NCBI RefSeq assembly: GCF_003010935.1
Contig: NZ_PGGN01000003.1
Coordinates: 744,001 to 808,000 of the forward strand
Origin: Phyllobacterium endophyticum
GTDB taxonomy: Bacteria; Pseudomonadota; Alphaproteobacteria; Rhizobiales; Rhizobiaceae
Direction of reading: 5' to 3'
DNA: 64,000 nucleotides
Shown here: piece by piece, positions 27,034 through 37,038 of the stretch
Position numbering within the stretch: the first letter of the stretch is position 1
Layout of the letters: each line of letters begins with the position of its first letter
The notes under the pieces: model-generated
Told to the model about the DNA's origin: nothing
What the model saw: only the letters and a program-made list of their open reading frames with translations
Database searches by the model: none
Translations under genes and position numbers: made by a program

Positions 27034-28692
27034 GTGATTTCACAATTGACTGGCAATGAGCGTGTTCTTGCAGCGTTTACGTTCCTCATCCTTGTTTGTG
27101 TTGGCGTGGCGATGGCCGCTGCTGGCCGCGATGATCTTATCGGGACGCACGGTTGGGTCATCGCAGTCAGCGCAATAGCTGGTGCCGTGGCGCTGCTGCG
27201 TTCCTACGACGCGCCCGAGCCTTCGGCAACGCGGCTCTCCGAATATTACGACGACCCCAGCAAGGTCGGTATCATCCTGACCTTGATCTGGGGGGTCATC
27301 GGCATGCTCGTCGGCGTATGGGTCGCGGCCCTTCTGGCCTGGCCGGAACTTACCATCGACGCCGCGTGGGCAAGCTTCGGCCGTCTGCGCCCGATCCACA
27401 CCAGTGGCGTGATTTTCGGTTTCGGCGGCAACGCCCTCATCGCTACGTCATTTCATGTTCTTCAAAGGACAACCCGCGCGCGCCTGCCGGATCAGTTCAG
27501 TCCATGGTTCGTGCTATTGGGCTATAACCTGTTCTGCGTGCTGGCTGCGAGCGGCTATCTCATGGGCATAACCCAGTCGAAGGAGTATGCCGAGCCGGAA
27601 TGGTATGCGGACATCTGGCTGGTCGTGGTCTGGGTCGTGTATTTCTCAATCTACCTTCGAACCCTTCTGCGCCGCAAGGAACCGCATATCTACGTGGCCA
27701 ATTGGTATTACATGGCCTTCATCCTGGTCGTCGCTCTTCTGCACATCATCAACAACCTCGCCGTCCCCATCTCCTTCGGACACGCCAAAAGCTATTCACT
27801 GTTCTCCGGCGTGCAGGATGCGATGACGCAGTGGTGGTACGGCCACAACGCCGTCGCCTTTTTCCTGACGGCGGGTTTTCTCGGGATGATGTACTACTAC
27901 CTACCCAAGCGTGCGGGCCGTCCGATCTATTCCTACAGAACGTCGATCATCAGCTTCTGGGGCATCACCTTCATGTATATGTGGGCGGGTTCGCACCACC
28001 TCCATTACACGGCCCTGCCCCACTGGGTTCAGAGCCTTGGCATGGCGTTCTCAGTGGTCCTGCTCGTACCGTCCTGGGCCTCCGCCGGAAATGCGCTGCT
28101 GACGCTCAACGGAGCCTGGCACAAGGTGCGTGACGATGCCGTCCTTCGTTTCATGATGCTGGCAGCAATCTTCTACGGCCTTGCCACCTTCGAAGGCTCT
28201 TTCATGGCAATTCGCGCTGTCAATTCACTATCCCACTATACAGATTGGACGATCGGCCACGTTCATGCCGGCGCGCTCGGTTGGGTCGCCATGATCACAT
28301 ACGGCTCGCTCTACGCACTGACGCCTTGGTTATGGAAGCGCCCGGCACTCTATTCCGCCAAGCTGGTAGAATGGCACTTCTGGCTCGCACTGTCCGGGAC
28401 GATTGTCTACGTCTTCGCAATGTGGAACTCCGGCGTGATCCAGGGTCTCATGTGGCGGACCTACAACGACAGCGGCACGTTGAGCTATTCCTTTGTCGAC
28501 TCACTGGTCGCCATGCAGCCCTACTACATCGCGCGCGCATTCGGTGGCCTGCTGTTCCTGTCAGGTGCGGTGATCGCTCTCTACAACATTGTCATGACGA
28601 TCCGGTTGCCCGTACCTGTCTCGTCCGATTCTGCTTCCGACATTCCTTTGGGCCTGCAGCCCGCGGCACCAGTCGCCCTGGCCGGAGAATAA
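27034..28692 (+). CDS. fixN: Cytochrome cbb3 oxidase subunit I
   Basis: A 552-residue haem-copper oxidase subunit with about twelve membrane helices. Haem and CuB ligands are visible in [44 protein letters not shown] and HVHAGALGW, the His positions typical of C-type oxidases. It reduces oxygen to water with very high affinity and pumps protons. The start is a GTG at 27034 (next in-frame ATG is far inside). It heads fixNOQP and has a FixK-type box upstream. Confidence 0.97.
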   Translation: MISQLTGNERVLAAFTFLILVCVGVAMAAAGRDDLIGTHGWVIAVSAIAGAVALLRSYDAPEPSATRLSEYYDDPSKVGIILTLIWGVIGMLVGVWVAALLAWPELTIDAAWASFGRLRPIHTSGVIFGFGGNALIATSFHVLQRTTRARLPDQFSPWFVLLGYNLFCVLAASGYLMGITQSKEYAEPEWYADIWLVVVWVVYFSIYLRTLLRRKEPHIYVANWYYMAFILVVALLHIINNLAVPISFGHAKSYSLFSGVQDAMTQWWYGHNAVAFFLTAGFLGMMYYYLPKRAGRPIYSYRTSIISFWGITFMYMWAGSHHLHYTALPHWVQSLGMAFSVVLLVPSWASAGNALLTLNGAWHKVRDDAVLRFMMLAAIFYGLATFEGSFMAIRAVNSLSHYTDWTIGHVHAGALGWVAMITYGSLYALTPWLWKRPALYSAKLVEWHFWLALSGTIVYVFAMWNSGVIQGLMWRTYNDSGTLSYSFVDSLVAMQPYYIARAFGGLLFLSGAVIALYNIVMTIRLPVPVSSDSASDIPLGLQPAAPVALAGE

Positions 28693-28695
28693 GAC

Positions 28696-29427
28696 ATGTT
28701 CAATTTTCATTATCGGCTTGAGCGCAATGCGATCGGCTTTGTCCTTGCCATCATTGTTGTCGCCAGCATTGGCGGCTTCATCGAAATCGCCCCGCTGTTC
28801 ACGATCGACGAGACCGTCGAAAAAGCGCCTGACATGCGCGTCTACACGCCGCTCGAGGTCGCCGGCCGCAACATCTATATCCGGGAGGGTTGTTATGCAT
28901 GCCACTCCCAGATGATCCGCACGTTGCGCGACGAGGTGGAGAGATACGGGCCGTATTCACTGGCGGTTGAGTCGAAATATGATCATCCCATGCTGTGGGG
29001 CTCGAAGCGAACGGGACCGGATCTGGCCCGCGTCGGGGGGAAATATTCCGACGACTGGATGACTGCTCACCTCAACAACCCGCGTGACGTGGTTCCGGAG
29101 TCCAACATGCCTGCCTATCGCTGGCTGCTGCGCAACCAGTTGGAGACGGGTGACCTTGGCGAGCATCTGGCAGCATTGCGGGCGGTGGGCGTGCCTTACA
29201 CCGATGACATGATCGCCAATGCGCCGAAGGACGCGGTCGGCCAGGCCAATCCGGACACGGATTTGGCCACTGGCGTTCTCGAGCGATATGGCGAGAAGAC
29301 GGATGTGAGCCTGTTTGACGGCAATCAGGGCTCCGTCACCGAAATGGATGCGCTGGTGGCCTATCTTCAGGTGCTCGGACACCTGACAGACGCGGCCCAT
29401 ACCACGCCGCAAAACGAGGTGGAGTGA
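28696..29427 (+). CDS. fixO: Cytochrome cbb3 oxidase subunit II (monohaem cytochrome c)
   Basis: A 243-residue membrane-anchored cytochrome. An N-terminal anchor helix covers about residues 13-33 and the haem-binding motif CYACH is at 66-70, followed by [16 protein letters not shown] and the Met-containing PESNMPAY segment. It passes electrons to the haem-copper subunit. It follows fixN by 3 bp. Confidence 0.96.
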   Translation: MFNFHYRLERNAIGFVLAIIVVASIGGFIEIAPLFTIDETVEKAPDMRVYTPLEVAGRNIYIREGCYACHSQMIRTLRDEVERYGPYSLAVESKYDHPMLWGSKRTGPDLARVGGKYSDDWMTAHLNNPRDVVPESNMPAYRWLLRNQLETGDLGEHLAALRAVGVPYTDDMIANAPKDAVGQANPDTDLATGVLERYGEKTDVSLFDGNQGSVTEMDALVAYLQVLGHLTDAAHTTPQNEVE

Positions 29428-29428
29428 C

Positions 29429-29602
29429 ATGACGATCGATCATGAAATGCTGACGGGTTTTTCCAAATCATTCGGACTGTTCTATCTGATCGCCATGTCG
29501 ATCGGTGTGTTGGTCTACACCTACTGGCCGTCAAATAGGAAGCCTTTTGAACATGCCGCGAAAGCGGTGGTATCCGACGAAGAGGATAGGCCATGTCTGT
29601 AG
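29429..29602 (+). CDS. fixQ: Cytochrome cbb3 oxidase small subunit
   Basis: A 57-residue protein with one membrane helix (FGLFYLIAMSIGVLVYTYW) and a short cytoplasmic tail, the standard CcoQ form that stabilises the oxidase. It starts one base after fixO and its end overlaps the fixP start by 10 bp. Confidence 0.93.
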   Translation: MTIDHEMLTGFSKSFGLFYLIAMSIGVLVYTYWPSNRKPFEHAAKAVVSDEEDRPCL

Positions 29603-30498
29603 GCGAACGTGATCCATTCACTGGCCATCAAACGACCGGGCATGAATGGAATGGCATCAAGGAACTGAACACACCAGTTCCGAGACCTGTGTACTTTTTT
29701 CTCATCACCATGGGCGTCTTCGCTTTGGGCTGGACCCTTCTGATGCCGAGTTGGCCCTATGGGACCGGGTATTTCAAAGGGCTGCTCGGAGTGGATCAGA
29801 AGCAGGCTGTTGCCAGATCGATCAAAGAGGCCACCGCAGAACGCGCGAACTGGATGACCCGGATCGAAAAGGAAGATCTCGCACAGATCCAGTCCGACAC
29901 TGATTTGATGCGCACTGTCCGCGAGGACGGGCGCACGCTGTTCGGCGACAACTGCGCAGCCTGCCATGGGGCGAACGCAAGGGGCAACAAGGGTTTCCCG
30001 AACATAGCAGACTCGCCAATGCTGTGGGGCGACGATCCCCAAACAGTGTTGCAGACTGTGACAGCCGGCATCAATGGTGCCGATCCCAACACACGGGTTT
30101 CGCAAATGCTTGCCTTTGGCCGCGACGGGATGTTGACGCAGGAACAGGTTTCGCTGCTGGCTGGCTTTGTGACGTCGCTGTCCGACCCCGCCATGGTCAC
30201 CGACAAAAACAAGGAAGATATTGCGAAGGGAAAAGACCTCTTCGTCACCAATTGCGTCGCCTGTCATGGCAAAGACGCCAAAGGCCTGGTCGAGAGTGGT
30301 GCTCCCAATCTTACCGACCAATACTGGATTTACGGCGGAAACCGCGGCGATATCTATCAGACCATCTTTTCCGGTCGTCAGGGCCACATGCCGAGCTGGG
30401 GTGCACGCCTGACGCCGGCGCAGATCAAGATCATCACGCTTTATCTGCTCGATCTAAGGAAGAAACGAGCCGAGACCACGACGGGAGGCGCGACATGA
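29593..30498 (+). CDS. fixP: Cytochrome cbb3 oxidase dihaem subunit III
   Basis: A 301-residue membrane-anchored dihaem cytochrome c. The anchor helix is about residues 32-50 and the haem motifs CAACH (121-125) and CVACH (221-225) sit in two cytochrome domains, each with a downstream Met ligand region (QMLAFGRDGM and GHMPSW). It is the electron entry subunit. Its ATG overlaps fixQ and its stop overlaps the next small gene (ATGA). Confidence 0.96.
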   Translation: MSVGERDPFTGHQTTGHEWNGIKELNTPVPRPVYFFLITMGVFALGWTLLMPSWPYGTGYFKGLLGVDQKQAVARSIKEATAERANWMTRIEKEDLAQIQSDTDLMRTVREDGRTLFGDNCAACHGANARGNKGFPNIADSPMLWGDDPQTVLQTVTAGINGADPNTRVSQMLAFGRDGMLTQEQVSLLAGFVTSLSDPAMVTDKNKEDIAKGKDLFVTNCVACHGKDAKGLVESGAPNLTDQYWIYGGNRGDIYQTIFSGRQGHMPSWGARLTPAQIKIITLYLLDLRKKRAETTTGGAT

Positions 30499-30683
30499 AC
30501 ATCATCATCGCACGGCCAAAGCGCTGGATATTTCTCGTCGTTGCTTTGGGATTGAGTGTGGTCATCCTGGCGAACATTCATCTGGTTTACGTTGCGTTTC
30601 AGTCGCGCCCCGACTGCGTCGACCACCTGAAGGTCAAGAGCCGGCAAAACGGCACGTACCGCGCGGCGAATTCAGCATGTTGA
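30495..30683 (+). CDS. Small membrane protein in the fix operon (62 residues)
   Basis: An N-terminal membrane helix (IFLVVALGLSVVILANIHLVYVAF) is followed by a short outside-facing tail with PDCVDHLK and a C-terminal Cys (TYRAANSAC). The two cysteines could form a pair or bind a metal. The ATG overlaps the fixP stop, so it is translationally coupled. It sits where fixG would normally lie. It is not FixH, which is over twice as long. Similar short genes may exist near cbb3 operons elsewhere, but I know of no assigned function. Confidence 0.8.
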   Translation: MNIIIARPKRWIFLVVALGLSVVILANIHLVYVAFQSRPDCVDHLKVKSRQNGTYRAANSAC

Positions 30684-30724
30684 GTAAAATCCGCACAGTC
30701 AAGCGCCACAGGGAGAGGCTTCTT

Positions 30725-31513
30725 ATGAAAATTCCCGAAACTGTTCCGCCTCTTCCAAAGGCCGTGGATCGCAACAGACATCTTTCACCGAGCGTGGCTT
30801 TCACCTGGTTTGGTCAAGGCTGGCACGACCTGTGGACGGTCCCGTTTCCCAGCCTTGTTTATGGCGCTGGCGTAGCCTTGATCTCGCTTGCAATCGCCGC
30901 CGGAATTCTCGTCTACAGACTGGACTTTGCGCTCTTTCCGGCGCTTGCGGGCTTCCTGGTGGTTGGTCCTGCACTTGCGACAGGCCTTTATGTCAAGAGC
31001 CAGCGCCTGTCCAAGGGGTCGTCCGTCACACTGGCCTCAATGCTTGTTCCTGAGCACGGCACCAGTCAGCACGTTCTGTTCGTCGGGGCCGTCCTGGTGG
31101 GTTTGATGCTGCTGTGGATGCGTGCTGCTGTGCTTCTGTATGCTCTGTTCTTTGGTTGGAAACCGTTCCCGGGCATGGATCAAATCCTACCCATGCTTTT
31201 CGGTACGCCGGTTGGTGTGGCGATGCTGACGGTCGGCATGGTCATCGGCGGTATTTTCGCGGCATTCGCCTTCGCCATCAGCGTTTTCTCCATCCCAATG
31301 GTGCTGGACAAGAAATTCGACGCGTTTACTGCCATGGGAACGAGCATGTCGATCGTCTGGAACAATCTTCCGGTGATGTTGTTGTGGGGAGCAATCGTGC
31401 TCAGTCTTACCGTGATCGCCTTGCTTTCGGGAATGATCGGCTTCGTCGTTATTTTCCCATTGCTCGGTCATGCCACCTGGCATGCCTACATGACGATGCG
31501 GGATCTGGATTAA
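30725..31513 (+). CDS. DUF2189 domain-containing membrane protein
   Basis: A 262-residue integral membrane protein with about six helices, matching DUF2189: an N-terminal amphipathic segment (FTWFGQGWHDLWTVPFPSLVYG), GPALATGLYVKSQRLSKG between helices 2 and 3, and FAISVFSIPMVLDKKFDAFTAM followed by the last helices. Function is not established. ATG 30725 has GGGAGAGG upstream. It lies 4 bp before fixI within the oxidase operon, replacing fixGH, so a role in cbb3 assembly or haem/copper delivery is an inference from position. Confidence 0.9.
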   Translation: MKIPETVPPLPKAVDRNRHLSPSVAFTWFGQGWHDLWTVPFPSLVYGAGVALISLAIAAGILVYRLDFALFPALAGFLVVGPALATGLYVKSQRLSKGSSVTLASMLVPEHGTSQHVLFVGAVLVGLMLLWMRAAVLLYALFFGWKPFPGMDQILPMLFGTPVGVAMLTVGMVIGGIFAAFAFAISVFSIPMVLDKKFDAFTAMGTSMSIVWNNLPVMLLWGAIVLSLTVIALLSGMIGFVVIFPLLGHATWHAYMTMRDLD

Positions 31514-31517
31514 CGAT

Positions 31518-33791
31518 ATGACCTGCTGTACGCCCGCATCCACAACTATCTCGGCCGATGCCTTCCGCCCGTCAGACCCGTTTGTGGAAGAATTCAGACT
31601 GGTAAGCCGAAGTATCGGCGAAGGCATCCTGCAGACTGAGATCTCCGTCCCGTCGATCCACTGCGGCGGCTGCATTAACAAAATCGAGCGGGGACTGGCA
31701 AAGCTGGACGGCGTGCAGAACGTGCGGGTCAATCTGTCGAACAAACGTTTGACGATACGCTGGTCGGACCGGGGGACTCCTCCCGATGCGATCGGCGCGC
31801 TCAAGCAGCTTGGCTATGATGGACATCTGTTCGATCCCACCGAAGCCGCCAAGCCTGACGGCGAACTTCCAAGGATGCTCAGGGCCCTGGCGGTTGCTGC
31901 ATTTGCCTCCATGAACATCATGTCCTTGTCGGTCTCCGTCTGGGCTGGTGCGGAAGGGTCCACCCGAAACATCCTTCATTGGATATGTGCCAGCATAGCC
32001 CTGCCAGCGCTTCTCTATTCCGGACGAGTGTTTTATCAATCGGCCTGGCGCGCGCTCCGGCACGGACAAACGAATATGGACGTTCCGATCTCCATCGGGA
32101 TTGCCGCGGCATTCGCGCTCAGCCTCTACGACACCTATCACGGCTATGAACACGCCTATTTCGATGCGGCAACGTCATTGGTGTTCTTCCTGCTGATCGG
32201 GCGTACGCTGGATTACGTGATGCGCGAGCGGACACGGACCGCGGTGAAAGGACTCGCACAACTATCGCCCCGGGGTGCGATGACGATCAACACGGACGGC
32301 GAATATGCGTATCTTCCGTTGAAAGAGATCAGACAGGGGACGCGTCTGTTGATTACAGCCGGCGAACGCGTTCCTGTCGATTGCGAGGTTGAGCGCGGTA
32401 TCTCAGACATAGACTTCTCGCTCGTAACTGGCGAAAGCACCCCACGCCAGGTCGAATCGGGTGCAGCCCTGCAGGCCGGAACATTGAACATCACCGGGTC
32501 GCTGGTGGTTGTCGCCACAGCTGTTGCCGATGATTCGTTTCTCGCCGACATGATACGCCTGATGGAAGCCGCCGAATCCGGCAAGTCGGTTTACCGGCGT
32601 CTTGCCGACCGCGCCTCTCGTCTTTACGCGCCGGCGGTTCATTTGACGTCGCTCCTCAGCTTCGCGGGTTGGATGATTTTCCAAGGCGATATGCATCAGG
32701 CCGCGACAGTCGCCATTGCTGTCTTGATCATCACCTGCCCTTGCGCGCTCGGTCTTGCGGTGCCGATGGTCCAGGTGATGGCCGCACGCCGGCTCTTCGA
32801 AAGCAGGGTCATGGTCAAAGACGGATCGGCTCTGGAACGCCTCAATGAGATCGACACCGTCGTCTTCGACAAGACGGGAACGCTGACGCTGGGGCAAATG
32901 CAGGTCACGAATATCGACGAGATTGATCCCAGGGCCCTCTCCATGGCTGTCGAGCTTGCTTCCCATTCACGCCATCCAAGCGCACAGGCAATTCACTTGG
33001 CCGCACCACACGCAGCGGGACATTCCGCGTTGCACTTTGACCAAGTACAGGAATTTCCCGGCCTCGGATTGGAAGGCATTTCCCAAGGCAAGGTCTATCG
33101 GCTCGGGCGAGCGTCATTCGCCCTTAGGGACGATGGGGGGCAAATTCCGGCCGAGACGGTATTTTCTTGCGATGGGCGGAAGCTCGCGTCGTTCATTTTC
33201 TCCGACAGGATCCGGCCGGGCGCGCATTGCCTAATCAAGAAATTGCGCAAGGCCGGAATTGCTATGGAGATAGTATCCGGCGACAGCGAACCCGCGGTGC
33301 GTGAAATTGCCGATCAGCTCGGCATTCCGAATTACACGCCAGGCATCCTGCCGGGCGGGAAGCTTGAGCGCATAAGAATGCTCACAAGGCAGGGCCGGAA
33401 GGTCCTGATGGTCGGTGACGGCCTGAACGACGCCCCCGCGTTAGTGGCAGCGCACGTGTCCATGGCCCCGGCAACCGCCGCCGACGTTGGTCGTAACAAT
33501 GCCGACTTCGTCTTTCTTCAGGAGAGCCTCGAGACGGTGTTCCTTGCCTACCGGGTATCACGGGATGCCGGGAAACTGATCGGACAGAATTTCATTATTG
33601 CCATCGGCTACAATGTCGTGGCGCTTCCTGTCGCAATCCTCGGTCACGCAACCCCCTTTGTCGCGGCAATCGCTATGTCCCTGTCATCGATCGTGGTTGT
33701 GGCCAACGCGCTCAGGCTCAAAGGTGAGCCGATGCAGGGAAAGACAAAGCAACCGAGCTTCAAGTTACGGTTGGGGCGTCTGGCGAAATGA
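31518..33791 (+). CDS. fixI: Copper-transporting P1B-type ATPase for cbb3 oxidase assembly
   Basis: A 757-residue heavy-metal P-type ATPase. The N-terminal metal-binding domain has CGGC (Cys49 and Cys52), the membrane metal site is the CPC in ITCPCALGLAVP, and the phosphorylation motif DKTGTLTLGQ and hinge GDGLNDAPALVAAH are intact. FixI/CcoI exports copper for CuB insertion. It overlaps fixS by 4 bp. Confidence 0.95.
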   Translation: MTCCTPASTTISADAFRPSDPFVEEFRLVSRSIGEGILQTEISVPSIHCGGCINKIERGLAKLDGVQNVRVNLSNKRLTIRWSDRGTPPDAIGALKQLGYDGHLFDPTEAAKPDGELPRMLRALAVAAFASMNIMSLSVSVWAGAEGSTRNILHWICASIALPALLYSGRVFYQSAWRALRHGQTNMDVPISIGIAAAFALSLYDTYHGYEHAYFDAATSLVFFLLIGRTLDYVMRERTRTAVKGLAQLSPRGAMTINTDGEYAYLPLKEIRQGTRLLITAGERVPVDCEVERGISDIDFSLVTGESTPRQVESGAALQAGTLNITGSLVVVATAVADDSFLADMIRLMEAAESGKSVYRRLADRASRLYAPAVHLTSLLSFAGWMIFQGDMHQAATVAIAVLIITCPCALGLAVPMVQVMAARRLFESRVMVKDGSALERLNEIDTVVFDKTGTLTLGQMQVTNIDEIDPRALSMAVELASHSRHPSAQAIHLAAPHAAGHSALHFDQVQEFPGLGLEGISQGKVYRLGRASFALRDDGGQIPAETVFSCDGRKLASFIFSDRIRPGAHCLIKKLRKAGIAMEIVSGDSEPAVREIADQLGIPNYTPGILPGGKLERIRMLTRQGRKVLMVGDGLNDAPALVAAHVSMAPATAADVGRNNADFVFLQESLETVFLAYRVSRDAGKLIGQNFIIAIGYNVVALPVAILGHATPFVAAIAMSLSSIVVVANALRLKGEPMQGKTKQPSFKLRLGRLAK

Positions 33792-33940
33792 GCGACTTCT
33801 TTTACTTGATCCCCATTTCTCTCGCGCTCGGTCTGGCAGGACTGGTTCTGTTTCTTTGGTCCCTGAAGAATGGTCAGTACGAAGACATGGACGGTGCATC
33901 GGAGCGTATTTTATATGACGACGATATGCCTTCCCAATAG
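33788..33940 (+). CDS. fixS: cbb3 oxidase assembly protein
   Basis: A 50-residue protein with one membrane helix (LIPISLALGLAGLVLFLWSLK) followed by a hydrophilic acidic tail (YEDMDGASERILYDDD), the standard CcoS/FixS pattern needed for cofactor insertion. Its ATGA overlap with fixI indicates coupled translation. Confidence 0.93.
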   Translation: MSDFFYLIPISLALGLAGLVLFLWSLKNGQYEDMDGASERILYDDDMPSQ

Positions 33941-34099
33941 CGACCTGAGATCGCGGTAAGTACATTGTGGCAAACCTGCCTGTGGGCCTAGCAGTCCAAA
34001 TCCGGCGGTCAAGGCTCATATGACTTGAGTGGTAAGGAAGCCAGGCAGTGGCGAAACTGATCCGCCGATATTTCCTATGAGTGGGAACCCGGTTCGAAT

Positions 34100-34113
34100 T
34101 TGATCTACCGCAA
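34100..34113 (+). promoter_or_regulatory. FixK-like box upstream of the SPW-repeat gene
   Basis: TTGATCTACCGCAA has a full TTGAT half and a CGCAA half (the mirror of the TTGCG variant). It lies 59 bp upstream of the ATG at 34173. Confidence 0.6.
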
Positions 34114-34172
34114 TGTGATGGATTTCAACCGCGCTAGTGCAATCGCAAAACATTGGCGTAGGAGAATATCAA

Positions 34173-34556
34173 ATGAGCAGATTCCGCTGGCAAGATTGCT
34201 GCTTAGCCATCATTGGTTTGTGGCTGATTATCTCGCCTTTTGGCCTTGGTTACGACTTGCCCTCCCCCGGCAAAGTTTCCTGGATCTCGTGGAATTTCAT
34301 ATCAAGTGGTACCGCCGTCTTCGCGGTCAGCGTCCTCACGGTGATCAATGATCGCTTGTGGCAAAAGTGGGCTCAGATCATGGTCGGAATCTGGCTCTCG
34401 GCCTCTCCGTGGCTTCTCGAATTCGCAGGAGTGTTCTCCGCCCGAGTTAACGCTTGCACAGCCGGCATCGCCATTGCCGCGCTGGCTCTTTCGGTGATTT
34501 CCGATGAACACGAACCGTTTGGTACAACTCGAAGGCGGGCTCGATATCGGCGGTAA
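34173..34556 (+). CDS. SPW repeat-containing membrane protein
   Basis: A 127-residue membrane protein with about four helices and two SPW-type repeats: WQDCCLAIIGLWLIISPF near the start and WAQIMVGIWLSASPWLLEF in the middle. The last helix (TAGIAIAALALSVIS) is followed by a charged tail. GTAGGAG precedes the ATG. No function is established for the family. It sits between the oxidase operon and fixL behind a FixK-type box. Confidence 0.85.
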   Translation: MSRFRWQDCCLAIIGLWLIISPFGLGYDLPSPGKVSWISWNFISSGTAVFAVSVLTVINDRLWQKWAQIMVGIWLSASPWLLEFAGVFSARVNACTAGIAIAALALSVISDEHEPFGTTRRRARYRR

Positions 34557-34788
34557 CTCGGTTCTGCCAAGAAAGCCTCTTCCTCGGCGAAGCCTTTGCA
34601 GCACCCGGACTGAAACAGAAGTCGCGACGTCACAAAAAGGTCCGCGCAAATTGCACACGAAGTATTCTCGATAAACGGGCACTGCCCAACTGACAGGCAA
34701 TGTTTGTGATTGAAACCTTTAAATTTTTATTGCTGTGTGTTGGCAGGCAATTTTGAACACGAACTCCATCTGGAACCGCGAAACAGCC

Positions 34789-36306
34789 ATGCCCGCACGT
34801 GACATACCAGGCTTTCGGGGACGGTTCCTCCAAGCCGCCCTCTCCTCCCGTTTTGAGGGGGTGAAAGGTTATGTCCTGGCCGCTGCAGCAGTCCTAGCCG
34901 CTTTGCTACTCCGATTGGCGCTGCAGGATCTGCTCGAAGACCGCGCTATATTCATTCTGTTCATCCCTTCGATCCTTGTGGCATCGATCGCAGGAGGAAT
35001 TGGACCGGGGCTGGCAGCGGTGTGCCTTTCGTTGATCTTCTCACTTTTTCTGGGCGGCACGCAATTCGACCACCCGGAAAACGTGGTCGAGTTTGCCATT
35101 CTGATTGTCATTGGTTTGGTGATTGCCTGGATGGGGGGACTGCTTCACCATGCGCGGCGGGTCACCGACAAGACGGTGAGCGACCTTGACGCCCGGGAAG
35201 CGCATCTCCGGTCGATCCTGGACACAGTGTTCGATGCGACGGTTGTCATTGAAAAGGATGGCACAATCACGTCATTCAACGCGGCCGCCGTTCGGCAGTT
35301 CGGTTACACCGAAGCCGAGGTTGTCGGCCGGAATGTCCGCATCTTGATGCCGGAGCCCTACCAGCGGGAGCACGACGGTTACATAAGCAGGTATTTGAAA
35401 ACTGGCGAAAAGCGCATCATAGGCATTGATCGCGTCGTCGTCGGCAAACGCAAGGATGGTTCGACCTTTCCGATGAAACTTGCAGTTGGAGAGATAAAGA
35501 CCGGAGACAAGGTCTTCTTCACCGGATTTGTTCGGGACCTAACGGAGCGCGAAGAATCCGCCGCGCGGCTGCATGAAATTCAGGGCGAGCTGGCGCGGCT
35601 GGCGCGACTTAACGAACTGGGGGAAATGGCTTCGACGCTGGCCCATGAACTCAACCAGCCGCTGTCTGCCATAGCCAACTATGCCCAAGGGTGCACACGA
35701 CTGTTGCGCGACATGGATGATGCCCTCGCGTCGAAAATGCGCGAGGCTTTGGAAGAAACATCGAGGCAAGCCCTGCGTGCGGGCCAAATTATCAGGCATC
35801 TAAGGGAATTCGTGACACGCGGCGAAACCGACAAGGCGCAGGAAGACATTCGCAAACTGGTCGAGGAAGCTGGTGCTCTGGCACTCGTGGGGTCGCGTGA
35901 ACGCGGTGTCAGGTCCGTGTTCGAGTTTGGCCCCGACGCCAAGTTCGTCATGGTCGACGGCGTGCAAATCCAACAGGTCTTGATCAACCTGATGCGCAAT
36001 GCGATGGAAGCGATGCGGGACAGTGAAAAACGTGACCTGCTTGTGCAAACGAGTTTGGACGAGAATGGGTGGGTCGTGGTCGAGGTTGCCGATACTGGAC
36101 CCGGCATTCCCGATGAAATCGCTGCCCAGCTGTTCAAGCCCTTCATGACCACCAAACCTGGTGGCATGGGGGTCGGTTTGTCGATTTCCAAGCGAATTGT
36201 CGAGTCACATGGTGGCAGCATAACGGTAAAGAAGAACGAGAGCGGGGGTACCACATTCCGCTTCACGCTTCCGGCAATTGAGGATAGGCACCCGAATGGC
36301 GATTGA
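34789..36306 (+). CDS. fixL: Oxygen-sensing histidine kinase
   Basis: With ATG 34789 it is 505 residues, the same as Sinorhizobium FixL. Four membrane helices occupy about residues 27-120, then a haem PAS domain. The proximal haem ligand is His195 (in REHDGYI) and the distal-pocket Arg215 lies in GIDRVVVG, the 20-residue spacing of known FixL. The kinase core has the phospho-accepting His286 ([10 protein letters not shown]), an N box ([12 protein letters not shown]) and Gly-rich ATP boxes ([17 protein letters not shown]). Ferrous-haem oxygen loss turns on the kinase. It overlaps fixJ by 11 bp. An upstream in-frame ATG at 34735 is less likely. Confidence 0.96.
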   Translation: MPARDIPGFRGRFLQAALSSRFEGVKGYVLAAAAVLAALLLRLALQDLLEDRAIFILFIPSILVASIAGGIGPGLAAVCLSLIFSLFLGGTQFDHPENVVEFAILIVIGLVIAWMGGLLHHARRVTDKTVSDLDAREAHLRSILDTVFDATVVIEKDGTITSFNAAAVRQFGYTEAEVVGRNVRILMPEPYQREHDGYISRYLKTGEKRIIGIDRVVVGKRKDGSTFPMKLAVGEIKTGDKVFFTGFVRDLTEREESAARLHEIQGELARLARLNELGEMASTLAHELNQPLSAIANYAQGCTRLLRDMDDALASKMREALEETSRQALRAGQIIRHLREFVTRGETDKAQEDIRKLVEEAGALALVGSRERGVRSVFEFGPDAKFVMVDGVQIQQVLINLMRNAMEAMRDSEKRDLLVQTSLDENGWVVVEVADTGPGIPDEIAAQLFKPFMTTKPGGMGVGLSISKRIVESHGGSITVKKNESGGTTFRFTLPAIEDRHPNGD

Positions 36307-36916
36307 CGACTACACTGTCCACGTTGTGGACGATGAAGAGGCCGTCAGAAAGTCTCTCGCGTTCTTGCTGACCATGTCCGGCTTCACCGTTCGCGTGCAC
36401 GAGTCGGCAACAGGATTCCTTGCGAGCGCACCGACAATCCGCAATGGCTGCCTGGTTACAGATTTGCGAATGCCAGACATGAGCGGCGTGGAATTGTTGC
36501 GCAACTTGAAATCTGCCGACCTTCATATTCCCTCTATCGTTATAACGGGGCATGGAGACGTGCCGATGGCTGTGGAAGCCATGAAGGCCGGGGCTTTGGA
36601 CTTCATAGAAAAGCCATTTGAAGACGAAGTCTTGATTGAAGCGGTAAAGCGGGCGGCGGCACAATTAACGGACACCGCCTATGAACTGGATGACTCTTCG
36701 GCCATTCAGGCGCGGTTGGAGGAGTTGACCGACCGCGAAAAGCAAGTCCTTTCAGGCGTGGTGGCAGGTTTTGCCAACAAAACCATCGCCTATGATCTGA
36801 ATATCAGTCCACGTACGGTTGAAGTCCATCGGGCCAACGTAATGGCAAAAATGAAAGCGAGGAGCTTGCCGGAACTTGTGCGAATGGCGCTCAATGCGAA
36901 GCTCGACATCGACTGA
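36296..36916 (+). CDS. fixJ: Two-component response regulator
   Basis: A 206-residue regulator: receiver domain with Asp12-Asp13 acidic pair ([12 protein letters not shown]), phosphoacceptor Asp56 ([11 protein letters not shown]) and Lys-Pro (EKPFED), then a LuxR-type helix-turn-helix ([20 protein letters not shown], then [16 protein letters not shown]). FixJ phosphorylated by FixL activates fixK. The partner kinase gene is directly upstream. Confidence 0.96.
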   Translation: MAIDDYTVHVVDDEEAVRKSLAFLLTMSGFTVRVHESATGFLASAPTIRNGCLVTDLRMPDMSGVELLRNLKSADLHIPSIVITGHGDVPMAVEAMKAGALDFIEKPFEDEVLIEAVKRAAAQLTDTAYELDDSSAIQARLEELTDREKQVLSGVVAGFANKTIAYDLNISPRTVEVHRANVMAKMKARSLPELVRMALNAKLDID

Positions 36917-36942
36917 CTATTCAATGCGGTCAATCCGCTGAT

Positions 36943-36956
36943 TTGACCTAGCGCAA
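36943..36956 (+). promoter_or_regulatory. FixK-like box upstream of the receiver-like gene
   Basis: TTGACCTAGCGCAA has a TTGAC half and a CGCAA half. It lies 82 bp upstream of the likely TTG start at 37039, placing a possible FixK feedback site inside the fixJ-fixK interval. Confidence 0.55.
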
Positions 36957-37038
36957 TGCGCACTGTCGAAAACACAGTCAAGGTATTAGGGCCATTTGCC
37001 GCCCACGATCGTTGGGTCATGTTAAGAGGGAATGCCCG

